This document shows positions 34,540 to 43,150 of a stretch of 64,000 nucleotides of DNA, in pieces. The stretch is from Geothrix terrae (lineage in GTDB: Bacteria; Acidobacteriota; Holophagae; Holophagales; Holophagaceae). The stretch lies in contig NZ_JAKZLA010000001.1 of assembly GCF_022808775.1 (NCBI RefSeq), positions 124,001 through 188,000 on the forward strand, read 5' to 3'. Positions within the stretch are counted from its first letter, which is position 1, and the number at the start of each line of letters is the position of its first letter. The notes under the pieces were generated by a model. The model did not search any database. It was not told the origin of the DNA and saw nothing but the letters and a program-made list of their open reading frames with translations. The position numbers and the translations under genes are program-made.

Positions 34540-34785
34540 TTACAGGTCGAGCCGCAGGACGGCTTCATCGATGAGTCGGGCCAATTGGTGGTCCTTTTCC
34601 GTGATGCCTCCTGCGTCATGGGTGGTCAGGGTGATCCGCACGCGGCCCCAACCAAAGAGGATATCTGGGTGATGATTCATTGCCTCGGCAGGTTCCACGA
34701 CGCTGGTCACAATCCGGAAAGCGGTCATGAAATCCGGGGTCCGGAACTCCCGCACCAGGCACCCGTCCTGTTCGATCCAGCTCAT
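34540..34785 (-). CDS. phhB: Pterin-4a-carbinolamine dehydratase
   Basis: An 81-residue protein that dehydrates 4a-hydroxytetrahydropterin, regenerating the cofactor of phenylalanine hydroxylase. The signature is AEAMNHHPDILFGWGRVRI with the catalytic His-His-Pro, followed by TTHDAGGITEKDHQLA. The start at 34785 has AGGAGG upstream and overlaps the phhA stop as ATGA. The longer open frame to 34845 lies within phhA and is rejected. Coupling to phhA fits stoichiometric co-production. Confidence 0.94.
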   Translation of the reverse strand: MSWIEQDGCLVREFRTPDFMTAFRIVTSVVEPAEAMNHHPDILFGWGRVRITLTTHDAGGITEKDHQLARLIDEAVLRLDL

Positions 34786-36386
34786 GGCCGCGCCTCCTGG
34801 GCCAGGGTGGCCGCCAGTTCTGTCAATTCCGCTTGCAGAAGCCACTCATCCGGATAGGCCCGAGCCCGGTCCGCCAGGGTTTGGAGCCGCCGCTCGTCTC
34901 CGGCCTCGCGCAGGGCCCGGGCCTCCTGATAGAGGCCGGCCAGACCCGGGGAAAGGGAGGATGCCTTGCGGGTCCGGGCCTGGGCTTCGGCCTCGCCTTC
35001 CGCGAAGGTCCCCTGGGCGCCGTACCAACGGTCCCAGGTGCCCGGATCCGCAGGGCCCCCGGCGACGGAAGGCAGGCTGGAACTGAGGAAGAGCAGGGCC
35101 CAGCTGGGCAGGTCGAGGGGGCGGCCGTCCTGGTGGCCCCTCAGGTTGATGACCTCGTGCTCACCCACCCGGAAGCCCGTGAGGAAGAGTCCCGAGGGCA
35201 GGTCCAGGCTGAAGGGGCCGCGAGGGGGCAGGACACCGCGCCCGAAGGCCACCAGGGCCGTGCCGGGCCAGGGCGAGCCCTCGGCCGTGCCCTTCCGGGA
35301 GATCATCACGGGGCCCTCCACCCGCGCCAGGGCCGTGGCCAGGCCCGGGGCCAGCTCGCCACGGGCGGGGATCCGGGCCACCACCTTGCCCGTGAGCTCC
35401 AGGCCGCCCTCCAGGCCCAGGTGGTTCACCGTACGGGCCCGCAGCGCTTCCTCCAGGCCGTGGTCGCCCCCCCTCCTCCAGCCCAGGGTCGCCTCGAAGG
35501 CCTCCAGCACCTCGAACAGATGGTCGAAGTCCCGGGCCACGAAGAGCTGGGGCTGCATGCGGGTGATGTCGTATTCGGTGTCTGCGCAGGCGAGGCTGAG
35601 GGGCACCTTGGTCACGGCGGGCGTGAGGCAGTGGGCGGCCTCGCCGAGACTGCTGAGGAGGCCAGCCCCATAGAGCTTGGGGTCCGCCAGGTCGCCCACC
35701 AGGCCGTACTCGGCGGTCCACCAGTAGAGGCGGCTGGCCTTGGTGCTCTCGCTCACATAGCGTCGGCTGGCGGAGGCGGCCCGCAGGCGCTCCTCGGCCA
35801 GGTGGGCCTCGGCCTCCGTGGCTTCGGGATCCTCCTTGACCACGCTGAGGTTGCGGATGGCCTCGTAGACGGCCTGGTCCTCCACCGAGGCGATGGCCCG
35901 GAAGCCCGCCTCACCGCAGCGCTTCAGGTAGTCGGCGTAGCGCCGGTCCGCCAGGATGGGCGCATGGCCGGCGCTCTCGTGGACGATGTCGGGCGCCGGG
36001 GTGTACTCGATGTGCTCGTGGCTGCGGATGTCCGCGGCGATGGCCAGCACGCCCAGGGACTGCAGCTCCGTGAACACCGCGGGGGGGATGAAGCCCCGCA
36101 CGCCCACGGCGGACCAGCCCAGTCCCTCGAGCTTGAGGTTCATCTCGTCCAGGCTGGGGATGCGTTCCAGGCCGATGCCCGTGGCCGCCAGGCCCGAGAG
36201 GTAGCTGGCGTGGGCCGTGTCCTTCAGGCGGTCCGCCAACCGGTGGAGGATGTGCCGCCAGACCGCGTGGTCCCGCGGCGTGTAGGCGTCGTAGTCCTGG
36301 GCCGCCACATAGCGCCGCAGGTGGGCCGGAAGCCGGTCGATGGCGCGCTGGGTGGGGCTGGGAGACGTGGAAGGGGAGGCCATCAT
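34782..36386 (-). CDS. phhA: Phenylalanine 4-monooxygenase with long C-terminal extension
   Basis: A non-heme iron, tetrahydropterin-dependent hydroxylase that converts phenylalanine to tyrosine. The catalytic domain (about residues 20-330) has HESAGHAPIL with iron ligands His136 and His141, and Glu226 in YWWTAEYGLVG. The protein has 534 residues, against about 260-300 for the proteobacterial enzyme. The extra 200 residues (about 330-534) form an additional domain of unknown function, with an Ala-rich helical tail. The gene is followed immediately by phhB. Confidence 0.93.
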   Translation of the reverse strand: MMASPSTSPSPTQRAIDRLPAHLRRYVAAQDYDAYTPRDHAVWRHILHRLADRLKDTAHASYLSGLAATGIGLERIPSLDEMNLKLEGLGWSAVGVRGFIPPAVFTELQSLGVLAIAADIRSHEHIEYTPAPDIVHESAGHAPILADRRYADYLKRCGEAGFRAIASVEDQAVYEAIRNLSVVKEDPEATEAEAHLAEERLRAASASRRYVSESTKASRLYWWTAEYGLVGDLADPKLYGAGLLSSLGEAAHCLTPAVTKVPLSLACADTEYDITRMQPQLFVARDFDHLFEVLEAFEATLGWRRGGDHGLEEALRARTVNHLGLEGGLELTGKVVARIPARGELAPGLATALARVEGPVMISRKGTAEGSPWPGTALVAFGRGVLPPRGPFSLDLPSGLFLTGFRVGEHEVINLRGHQDGRPLDLPSWALLFLSSSLPSVAGGPADPGTWDRWYGAQGTFAEGEAEAQARTRKASSLSPGLAGLYQEARALREAGDERRLQTLADRARAYPDEWLLQAELTELAATLAQEARP

Positions 36387-36471
36387 TGAATTCTAATCCG
36401 AAATCAATGCTGCGGCCCGCCAAGCCACAAAGCGCCTCAGGTTCCACCCTACTGCGGGCTACCCTGGTCTC

Positions 36472-37254
36472 ATGGCCTTCGACCCCTGGGAACCCTACCG
36501 AGACCTGCGCTTTGCCGGCACCCGGGAGCATCCGGAGCACGGTTCCTGCTTCATCGCGGAGGGCCGGATCCTGGTGGAGGACCTCCTCTCGGCGGGTCGG
36601 GCAGGGCGCCTGCAGGTCGTATCCGTGGCCGCGACCACCACCGCGGCCGAGGCGGCGCGGGCCCTGCTCCCGGAAGGGACGGAGCTGCTGGTGGCCGAGC
36701 CGGGGGCCCTGTCGGAGCTGGCGGGCTTCTCCTTCCATCGCGGCCTCATGGCCCTGGCCAAGGTGCCACCGCCGCCTCCGGTGTCGGCGCTGCTCCAGGC
36801 GCGGCGGCTGCTGGTGCTGCCGAGGCTCTACGACGGCGAGAACCTGGGTCTGCTGCTGCGCAGCGCGGCCGCGCTGGGGCTGGATGGCGTGCTGGCGGGA
36901 CCGGGGCCGGGCCTCTGGAGCCGCCGCACGGTGCGGGTCTCCATGGGCGCCGTCTGGCGCATTCCCGTGTGGCGGGTGGAGGATCCCTGGCCTCTTCTGG
37001 CTGACTGGAGGGCCGCGGGACCGGGCTCGGAGATCGTCGCCGCCGCGCTCACGCCGCAGGCGGGGGACGCCCGTCGCTGGCAGCCCGCCCCGCGCAGCGC
37101 CCTGGTGATGGGACCGGAGGATACGGGCCTGGACCCGGACCAGCTGGCCTGCTGCGACCGCGCCGTGGCCATCCCCATGGCCTCGGGCATGGACAGCCTC
37201 AACGTGGCCGCCGCGGGGGCCATCCTCATGTTCCGGATGATGGAGCAGCCCTAG
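36472..37254 (+). CDS. SpoU/TrmH-family RNA 2'-O-methyltransferase
   Basis: A 260-residue SPOUT methyltransferase. An N-terminal substrate-binding segment (CFIAEGRILVEDLL) precedes the knotted domain with LVLPRLYDGENLGLLLRSAAALG, ALVMGPEDTGLD and IPMASGMDSLNVAAAGAI, the three SpoU motifs. In motif 1 the usual Asn in 'DPxNxG' is kept as GENLG. The target (tRNA G18 or rRNA) is not decidable. The last four bases overlap the end of the convergent thioredoxin-like gene. Confidence 0.88.
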   Translation: MAFDPWEPYRDLRFAGTREHPEHGSCFIAEGRILVEDLLSAGRAGRLQVVSVAATTTAAEAARALLPEGTELLVAEPGALSELAGFSFHRGLMALAKVPPPPPVSALLQARRLLVLPRLYDGENLGLLLRSAAALGLDGVLAGPGPGLWSRRTVRVSMGAVWRIPVWRVEDPWPLLADWRAAGPGSEIVAAALTPQAGDARRWQPAPRSALVMGPEDTGLDPDQLACCDRAVAIPMASGMDSLNVAAAGAILMFRMMEQP

Positions 37255-37820
37255 GGCTCGAGGCTGCTGGCGATGTCCACCAGGCGCGTCAGCTCGGCCA
37301 CGACCTCGCGGCGGTCGGTGTCCTGCTCGTAGAGGGCCGACACCTTCTTCCGCGCGGCGGCCACGTCGCCGCAGGCTTTGCCCCGGGCGATGAGTTCCTT
37401 GCAGCTCTCCGGCATGGGGCCCCAGTTCCCGCACTCCACGAAGTGGTCGCTGAGGAAGATGAACTTGGGGATCGCCTCGCCGCCGTTGGTGAGGAAGCGG
37501 GTGAACACGTCCGGGTGCTGCTGCCGGCTGATGTAGCGGACGTTCAGGTTCGGACCGGCCTCGGCCAGGCGCTGGAGCACGGGCGCGTGGCGCACCACGT
37601 CGCCGCACCAGTCCTCGGCGATGGCGACCACGTGGACAGGCCGGGGCAGGGTGGCCATGAAGCGCGCCGCCGGCGGGGCCAGCGTCAGGGCGCGATGCTG
37701 GGTCTCGATCTTGTCGCGCTGCTCGGGGGATTCCGCTTCGGCCAGCCAGTCGGCATAGGTGAGGCCGGACTCGAGCACGGCCTTCCAGTCCAGAGTCGGC
37801 AGGGTGGCGGGGCGGGGCAT
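37251..37820 (-). CDS. Thioredoxin-fold protein with a single active-site cysteine
   Basis: A 189-residue protein from ATG 37820, which has GGAGG upstream. A helical N-terminus precedes a thioredoxin fold whose first strand and active site read HVVAIAEDWCGDVVRHAPVLQRL. Related proteins typically have WCGDC, but here position 75 is Val, so only Cys72 remains. The cis-Pro loop is present (GEAIPKFIFLS). It lacks a signal peptide. A disulfide reductase role is unlikely without the second Cys. Glutathione-type or redox-sensing chemistry is possible but unproven. Confidence 0.72.
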   Translation of the reverse strand: MPRPATLPTLDWKAVLESGLTYADWLAEAESPEQRDKIETQHRALTLAPPAARFMATLPRPVHVVAIAEDWCGDVVRHAPVLQRLAEAGPNLNVRYISRQQHPDVFTRFLTNGGEAIPKFIFLSDHFVECGNWGPMPESCKELIARGKACGDVAAARKKVSALYEQDTDRREVVAELTRLVDIASSLEP

Positions 37821-37919
37821 GGAACCTCCAGCGAACCTCTGATGCTGCCATGCCCGGCCTCGTGACTGGACGTACCTTTGGAGTGGCGCGGACCGCTGCC
37901 CGCGGGAAAGGGGGGCGCC

Positions 37920-38432
37920 ATGAGGGCCATGTGGAATGCCACCAAGCCACCTCTCGAATGGGTGGATCCCATGGTGAGGGTGCCGAAGTACGAGCTCCAT
38001 GCCGGCGACGAGGTGCTGGCGCGCCTATCCCTGGAGCCGCTCTGCCGGACCTTCGCCACGGTGGAGACGGCGGAGGGGCGCTGGACCTTCAAGCAGACGG
38101 GCATCCTCGCCACGCTCGTCCACATCCGCGAAGCCGGGGCCGGCCAGGATCTGGCCGTCTTCCATCCGGGCTTCCTGGGGCGGGGGCTGCTGCGGTTCTG
38201 CGACGGCGAGACCTTCCAGTGGCGGCGGGCCCACCACAATGGAGGCTGGTCGTTCCGCGACAAGGATGGCCGCGTGTTGCTGACCCTCCGCCTGGAACCC
38301 TCGCCACCCGGAGAGCCCTGGCCCCGCCGGACCCGGGCGGAAGTCGACATCACGGCGGAGGGCCGCCCCAACCCGCGGACACCCCTGCTGACGGCCGTCG
38401 GCTGGTTCCTGATGCTGCTCCACCCGCTTTAG
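37920..38432 (+). CDS. Hypothetical protein, probably cytoplasmic beta-rich
   Basis: 170 residues from ATG 37920, with AAAGGGGGG upstream. The frame opens at 37878 but the earlier ATG has no site. The sequence alternates short charged and hydrophobic strands (ARLSLEPLCRTFATVETAEG, GRGLLRFCDGETFQWRR, GGWSFRDKDGRVLLTLRLEP), similar to tubby-like/LURP C-terminal scramblase-type barrels found in small bacterial proteins. It ends in a hydrophobic stretch (LLTAVGWFLMLLHPL) that could be a membrane anchor. No firm family. Confidence 0.6.
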   Translation: MRAMWNATKPPLEWVDPMVRVPKYELHAGDEVLARLSLEPLCRTFATVETAEGRWTFKQTGILATLVHIREAGAGQDLAVFHPGFLGRGLLRFCDGETFQWRRAHHNGGWSFRDKDGRVLLTLRLEPSPPGEPWPRRTRAEVDITAEGRPNPRTPLLTAVGWFLMLLHPL

Positions 38433-38437
38433 CGGGT
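38422..38437 (+). terminator. Short hairpin at the stop of the 37920 gene
   Basis: ACCCGC (38422-38427) and GCGGGT (38432-38437) can pair around TTTA, overlapping the TAG stop. There is no T-tract, so its terminator role is doubtful. The following 130 bp to the next gene show nothing else recognisable. Confidence 0.3.
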
Positions 38438-38565
38438 CTCTGCAGATTCCCGTCAGCCGATGGCATCCCGGACTCGCAGGTCCAGAGGCCACGCACCGGG
38501 AAGTGCCTTCTTCACCCCGGGGCCCCGTGGTCTAGAGTGGAGGTCCGGTCTTTTCAGGAGCTCCC

Positions 38566-39609
38566 ATGACCACCGCCAAAGCCTACGCCGTGTCCTCCGC
38601 CAAGGCCCCTCTGGCACCCTTCCAGATCGAGCGCCGCGCCGTGGGGCCGCACGATGTGCAGATCGAGATCGCCTACTGCGGCATCTGCCACTCCGACCTG
38701 CACCAGGTGCGCGACGAGTGGGGCGGCTCCAAGTACCCGATGGTCCCGGGCCATGAGATCGTCGGAAAGATCACCGCCGTGGGCGCCCATGTGAAGGCCT
38801 TCAAGGTGGGCGATCTGGCCGGCGTGGGCTGCATGGTGGACAGCTGCCGCACCTGCCCCAGCTGCCAGCGGAAGCTGGAGCAGTTCTGCGAGAAGGGCGT
38901 GGCCTGGAGCTACAACAGCACCGAGATGGACCGCGTGACGCCCACCTACGGCGGCTACTCGTCCAGCATCGTGGTGGACGAGGCCTTCACGCTGAAGGTC
39001 TCACCCAAGCTGGACCTCGCCGCCGCGGCGCCCCTGCTCTGCGCGGGCATCACCACCTACTCGCCCTTGCGCCACTGGAACACGAAGAAGGGCGACAAGG
39101 TGGGCGTGGTGGGTCTGGGCGGCCTGGGCCACATGGCCGTGAAGATCGCCGCCGCCATGGGCGCCGAGGTGACCATGCTCAGCACCTCGAAGTCCAAGGA
39201 GGCCGATGCCCGCAAGCTCGGCGCGCACCACTTCGGCCTCACCTCCGACGACGCCACCTTCAAGCGGCTGGCGGGCCAGTTCGACCTCATCATCGACACC
39301 ATCTCCGCGCCCCATGACTACAACAAGTACCTTGGCCTGCTCCGGATCGAGGGGGCCATGGTGCTGCTGGGCGTGCCCCCGGAACCCACGCCCGTGGCGG
39401 CCCATGCCCTCATCGGCGGCCGGAAGATCCTCACGGGTTCGCTCATCGGGGGCGTCCAGGAAACCCAGGAGATGCTCGACTTCTGCGCCGAACACGGCAT
39501 CGTCTCGGAGATCGAGCTGATTCCGGTCCAGCAGGTCAACGAGGCCTACGAGCGGATGCTCAAGAACGACGTGCGCTACCGCTTCGTGCTGGACATGAAG
39601 ACATTGTGA
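38566..39609 (+). CDS. Zinc-dependent NAD(P) alcohol dehydrogenase (YahK/cinnamyl-alcohol type)
   Basis: A 347-residue medium-chain dehydrogenase. The catalytic zinc site is Cys-Gly-Ile-Cys-His-Ser (residues 40-45) with GHEIVGKITAVG. The four-cysteine structural zinc lobe reads CRTCPSCQRKLEQFCEKG. The nucleotide-binding motif is VGVVGLGGLGHMAVKIAAAMG, and the sequence STSKSKEADA after it suggests NADPH preference. The overall pattern matches the YahK/CAD family of broad-range aldehyde reductases. AGGAG precedes the ATG. It is monocistronic. Confidence 0.92.
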   Translation: MTTAKAYAVSSAKAPLAPFQIERRAVGPHDVQIEIAYCGICHSDLHQVRDEWGGSKYPMVPGHEIVGKITAVGAHVKAFKVGDLAGVGCMVDSCRTCPSCQRKLEQFCEKGVAWSYNSTEMDRVTPTYGGYSSSIVVDEAFTLKVSPKLDLAAAAPLLCAGITTYSPLRHWNTKKGDKVGVVGLGGLGHMAVKIAAAMGAEVTMLSTSKSKEADARKLGAHHFGLTSDDATFKRLAGQFDLIIDTISAPHDYNKYLGLLRIEGAMVLLGVPPEPTPVAAHALIGGRKILTGSLIGGVQETQEMLDFCAEHGIVSEIELIPVQQVNEAYERMLKNDVRYRFVLDMKTL

Positions 39610-39651
39610 TTGAATCCGCGTAAATGCGGGCGGTCACAAGGAAAAAAGCGG

Positions 39652-39680
39652 TTGGCAGCGTAGATCTGAAGATGTAACCT
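39652..39680 (+). promoter_or_regulatory. Candidate promoter of the kinase gene
   Basis: TTGGCA (39652-39657) is followed after 17 bp by TAACCT (39675-39680). The -35 matches five of six consensus bases, the -10 only three. It lies 39 bp upstream of the kinase ATG. Confidence 0.3.
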
Positions 39681-39718
39681 TCCGGGGCTCCCCCTCTCCT
39701 CCATCAGGCGGAGATCCC

Positions 39719-42277
39719 ATGCCACCCCTTGCCCCTGGCTCGTCCCTCGGCGCCTACGAGATCGTGGGCACGCTGGGCGCCGGCGGCATGGGAGAAGTCT
39801 TCCGGGCCCGGGACACGAAGCTGGGCCGGGATGTGGCGATCAAAGTCCTGGCCGAATCCTTCGCCTCGGATCCGACGAGGTTGCGGCGGTTCCAACAGGA
39901 AACACGCGCGCTGGCCGCCCTGTCGCATCCCAACGTGGTGCAGGTCTTCGACGCGGGCGAGCACCACGGAGTTCCCTACCTCGTGATGGAGCTGGTGGAG
40001 GGCGAGACCCTTCGGAAGCGGATGGCCACCGGGCCCATGCCCTGGCGCCAGGCGGCGGAACTTGCGGCGGCGGTGGCGGACGGTCTCGCGGCAGCCCATG
40101 CCAAGGGCATCATCCATCGGGATCTCAAGCCCGAGAACCTGATGCTGACCCTGGATGGCCATGTGAAGATCCTCGACTTCGGACTGGCCAAGCTGCGGAA
40201 GGAACAGTCCAGCCCGCATGCGCCCAGGCTGACGGCGGGGGCACCCCAGCTTGCCGGGAGGCTCACGGAAGCTGGTCTGGTCATGGGAACCGCCGACTAC
40301 ATGAGTCCGGAGCAGGTGCGCGGCCAGGCAGTGGAGGCCCCGAGCGACCTGTTCAGCCTGGGGGTGATCCTGTGGGAGCTGGTGACGGGCGGTCACCCCT
40401 TCCGCCGGAGCACGCCAGGGGAGACGATGCGGGCCATCCTGATGAACCGGCCGGAGCTTCCAGGCGGGAAGGAACGGCTGCCTTCGCCCTTGGGGGGCAT
40501 CCTGCGGGTCTGCCTGGCGAAAGACCCCGCCGAGCGGTTCAAGACAGCCCGGGCCATGGCGGAAGCCCTGCGTTTCGCCGCGCGTTCGGAATTGGGCCCG
40601 CGTCCGATCCTGGGGCGCTCAGGCTACCCCTCGCCGACGCGCGGCCTCCAATTCCTGGGTGCCGGACTGGCGCTGGCCCTCCTGGGCTCAGGTGCGGGCA
40701 TCTACGCTTGGCTGCGGAGCCATCAACCCGCCTCTGTGCCGGCGACCAAGGCGAGGGACCTGCCCAGCGTCCTGGCCCTGCCCGCGCGGGTGTACGGAGC
40801 CGAGGATTCGGCCTTCCTCACGGACGCCGTGCCCAACACCCTGTCCACGCTGCTCTCGAAAGTGGAGGGCCTGGACACGAAGGCGCCGCCCTCTAGCTTC
40901 CAGATGGAGAAGTGGAAGGGGGACCTGGCCCGCGTCACGGAGGCCTATCACGCAGATCACCTGGTGGTCACGACCATCACCAAGAACGCCAAGCGCTTGA
41001 TCCTCAACGTTCAGCTTGTCGATACGCGGACCTGGAAAGTGCGGTGGGGGCATCAATACGAAGGAACCCAGGCGGACTACAACACCCTGGTCCGCGACGC
41101 GGCGGAGGCCGTGGCTCGGACCCTGACCCGGGAAGAAGGCCTCGGGCCTGTCATCGCCCGGCCGACCACCGGCTCTGAGGGGGAACTCGCCTTCGGCGAA
41201 GGGCGGCACTTCCAGTATCGGTACCGTGCGCTGGGACGGAGCCAGGACTTCGATCAGGCCGTGGCCGCCTTCGAGAAGGCCTTCCGCCTGGATCCGCGCA
41301 ACACTGAAGCCGCGGTGCAGCTGGCATGCCTGCACGGATGGCGCGCCTACGAGGCGGGCACGGCGCAGGCGGGCGAAGCCGAGCGGCGGCTCGAGGCCAC
41401 GTGGGCGCGGCGGGCCCTGGAGATCGATCCCCGTAGCGGGTTGGCCTGGAGCCTCCTCGGGGCCGTGGAGGCGCAGGGGCGACGGGAGAACCCGGACCTG
41501 GCGGTGGAATACGCGGTGAAGGGTGTGTGCCTGGCCCCGAACCAAGCCCAGGTCCACATCACCATGGCCACCATCCTGTCCGGGCCAGGGTCGGTGGGGC
41601 TCTTCATCGCGGGTGGCCGGCGGTCCATGGAGCTGGATCCCATGGATCTCACGGGACCCGCCTTCGTGGCACTGGGCCTGGCCTGGATGGGCCGGGCCGA
41701 GGAGGCCCTGGCCATGGCGGATCGAGCCCTCCTGAGGGAACCGGAACATGTGCTGCTCAACCACACGGTCCGGCCCTACGCCCTGGCACAATTGGGCCGG
41801 CCGGCCGAGGTGGAGGCGCACGCCACGCGCCTGGGCCGGCCGGTCGGCACGACGATCCAGTTCTGGTGCGCGGCAGACCGCGGACAGCAGGCGGAGGCCC
41901 GGGCCCTCGCGAAGATCCTGCGGACCCGTTGGCTGGGTCCCAAGATGCGGGCCATCGACATCGGGAATGAAGTGCTGTTCAACGCGCCCTACCTGGTCAA
42001 GGTGGGGCTGTACGACGACGCCTTCCGCCTCCTCCTGCGGAGCGTGGAGGTGGGCAATCCCCCCTGCCTGGATTGGCTCATGACCAACCCGGAGATGCAG
42101 CGATTGCGCCCTGATCCCCGGTTCGCGAGGGTTCTCCAGGCCTCCCGGAACGGTGCTGCCCTGGTGGCAAGGCAGCTCGGCCGGGCCCAGATCCGGGGAG
42201 ACCTCCCGGAGTACCTGTATGGCCCCTTGGAGGACCTGCACCGTCACATCAGGCTGGCCTCACCGCCGGGGTCATGA
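39719..42277 (+). CDS. Membrane Ser/Thr protein kinase with TolB-like and TPR extracytoplasmic region
   Basis: An 852-residue Hanks-type kinase. The N-terminal kinase domain (about 12-285) is complete: glycine loop [10 protein letters not shown], Lys42 in [14 protein letters not shown] at 133-140 with Asp135, DFG with Asp153, and [10 protein letters not shown] membrane helix (about 311-332) is followed by a TolB-N/FlgO-like domain (about 350-475, [19 protein letters not shown] and [15 protein letters not shown]), then TPR-like helical repeats to the end. This architecture is common in Acidobacteriota. Ligand and targets are unknown. Confidence 0.9.
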   Translation: MPPLAPGSSLGAYEIVGTLGAGGMGEVFRARDTKLGRDVAIKVLAESFASDPTRLRRFQQETRALAALSHPNVVQVFDAGEHHGVPYLVMELVEGETLRKRMATGPMPWRQAAELAAAVADGLAAAHAKGIIHRDLKPENLMLTLDGHVKILDFGLAKLRKEQSSPHAPRLTAGAPQLAGRLTEAGLVMGTADYMSPEQVRGQAVEAPSDLFSLGVILWELVTGGHPFRRSTPGETMRAILMNRPELPGGKERLPSPLGGILRVCLAKDPAERFKTARAMAEALRFAARSELGPRPILGRSGYPSPTRGLQFLGAGLALALLGSGAGIYAWLRSHQPASVPATKARDLPSVLALPARVYGAEDSAFLTDAVPNTLSTLLSKVEGLDTKAPPSSFQMEKWKGDLARVTEAYHADHLVVTTITKNAKRLILNVQLVDTRTWKVRWGHQYEGTQADYNTLVRDAAEAVARTLTREEGLGPVIARPTTGSEGELAFGEGRHFQYRYRALGRSQDFDQAVAAFEKAFRLDPRNTEAAVQLACLHGWRAYEAGTAQAGEAERRLEATWARRALEIDPRSGLAWSLLGAVEAQGRRENPDLAVEYAVKGVCLAPNQAQVHITMATILSGPGSVGLFIAGGRRSMELDPMDLTGPAFVALGLAWMGRAEEALAMADRALLREPEHVLLNHTVRPYALAQLGRPAEVEAHATRLGRPVGTTIQFWCAADRGQQAEARALAKILRTRWLGPKMRAIDIGNEVLFNAPYLVKVGLYDDAFRLLLRSVEVGNPPCLDWLMTNPEMQRLRPDPRFARVLQASRNGAALVARQLGRAQIRGDLPEYLYGPLEDLHRHIRLASPPGS

Positions 42278-42304
42278 GAAGCGCCCCGCGGGGCGGGGCG
42301 CTTC
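42278..42304. terminator. Hairpin between the kinase gene and the convergent gene
   Basis: GAAGCGCCCCGC (42278-42289) pairs perfectly with 42293-42304 (12 bp, GGG loop). It starts on the base after the kinase stop codon. There is little T-tract on the plus strand (TTC within the stem), but the position between converging genes supports termination. Confidence 0.6.
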
Positions 42305-42321
42305 GAGGCCGGGACCGGCGC

Positions 42322-42882
42322 CTACCGGTACTGGAACACCAGGTCCAGGGTGGCGGGTCCACCCTTGGTGCCGTTCTGCCAGGGGGTGATCGTGATGTCC
42401 TCAATGACGCCCTTCTGCAGGTCGAGGTTCAGCAGCTTGGGATTGAACAACAGCTCCCAGTTGGTGGCCTGCCCCATGGCCATGACGCACCCATTCTTCA
42501 GGGCCTCCGGACGGGTGCCGAAGGCGGGGATGGTGTCGTTGACCTGGTGCACCAGCGCCGTGGCATAGGGCGATCCATCGCGGATCAGGGGATCGTTGGG
42601 CAGGAGCGCCAGCAGCTGGACACCGCGCTGGACGATCGTCGACCCGGCGGGTCCCACCTGCATGGGATGCCGCGCGTCGACCACCGTGAGGGTGGTTCCT
42701 TCGGGCAGGGCCCTCTGGAGGTCCGCCAGCTGGTCTCGGCTGCGGCCATAGTCGCAGACGACGCCGAAGTGGGTTTTCCCCTGGTAGATGATGCCCGCCG
42801 CCTTCACCACGGGGCCGAAGTCCTCGGCGGCGAGCGAGGCAGTGAGGGCAGCCAGGGCGAGCAATGTGGTGGGTCGGAACAT
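42322..42882 (-). CDS. Secreted hypothetical protein, YfiR-like or substrate-binding-like
   Basis: 186 residues from ATG 42882, where GGAGG lies six bases upstream. The signal peptide is about residues 1-17 (TTLLALAALTASLAA). The mature domain shows VVKAAGIIYQGKTHFGVVCDY, LPEGTTLTVVDARHPMQVGPAGS and LLALLPNDPLIRDGSP, an alpha/beta pattern seen in periplasmic YfiR/ABC-substrate-like proteins, and ends in a beta-strand (PATLDLVFQYR). No catalytic residue is recognisable. It converges on the kinase gene and diverges from the next regulator. Confidence 0.6.
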   Translation of the reverse strand: MFRPTTLLALAALTASLAAEDFGPVVKAAGIIYQGKTHFGVVCDYGRSRDQLADLQRALPEGTTLTVVDARHPMQVGPAGSTIVQRGVQLLALLPNDPLIRDGSPYATALVHQVNDTIPAFGTRPEALKNGCVMAMGQATNWELLFNPKLLNLDLQKGVIEDITITPWQNGTKGGPATLDLVFQYR

Positions 42883-43150
42883 GGAACACCTCCATGAAAG
42901 GGACCCGGAGCGATCCGGGTGGCGCCGAGCCAGCGCTGCGGCGGAAGAAAGGCTGGGAAAGACCACCTCTCCCCGCCATAACCGATGGCTTACGATGTAA
43001 TCGCACGAAAATATTGAGTTGTTACGACCGATTCGGTGCGGGACAGACTTGATCTCTCCTGGAGATGGGACCGGTTAGATTCCGGTGAGATCGGAGTGTT
43101 GATGGGGGCCCGGCCGATCCCATACTTGCCACGCCTCCCAGGAGCGTCGG

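Noticed and set aside
38610-38756. Frames opposite or within the alcohol dehydrogenase start
   Set aside because: They have no family content, and the dehydrogenase with its zinc motifs is clear.
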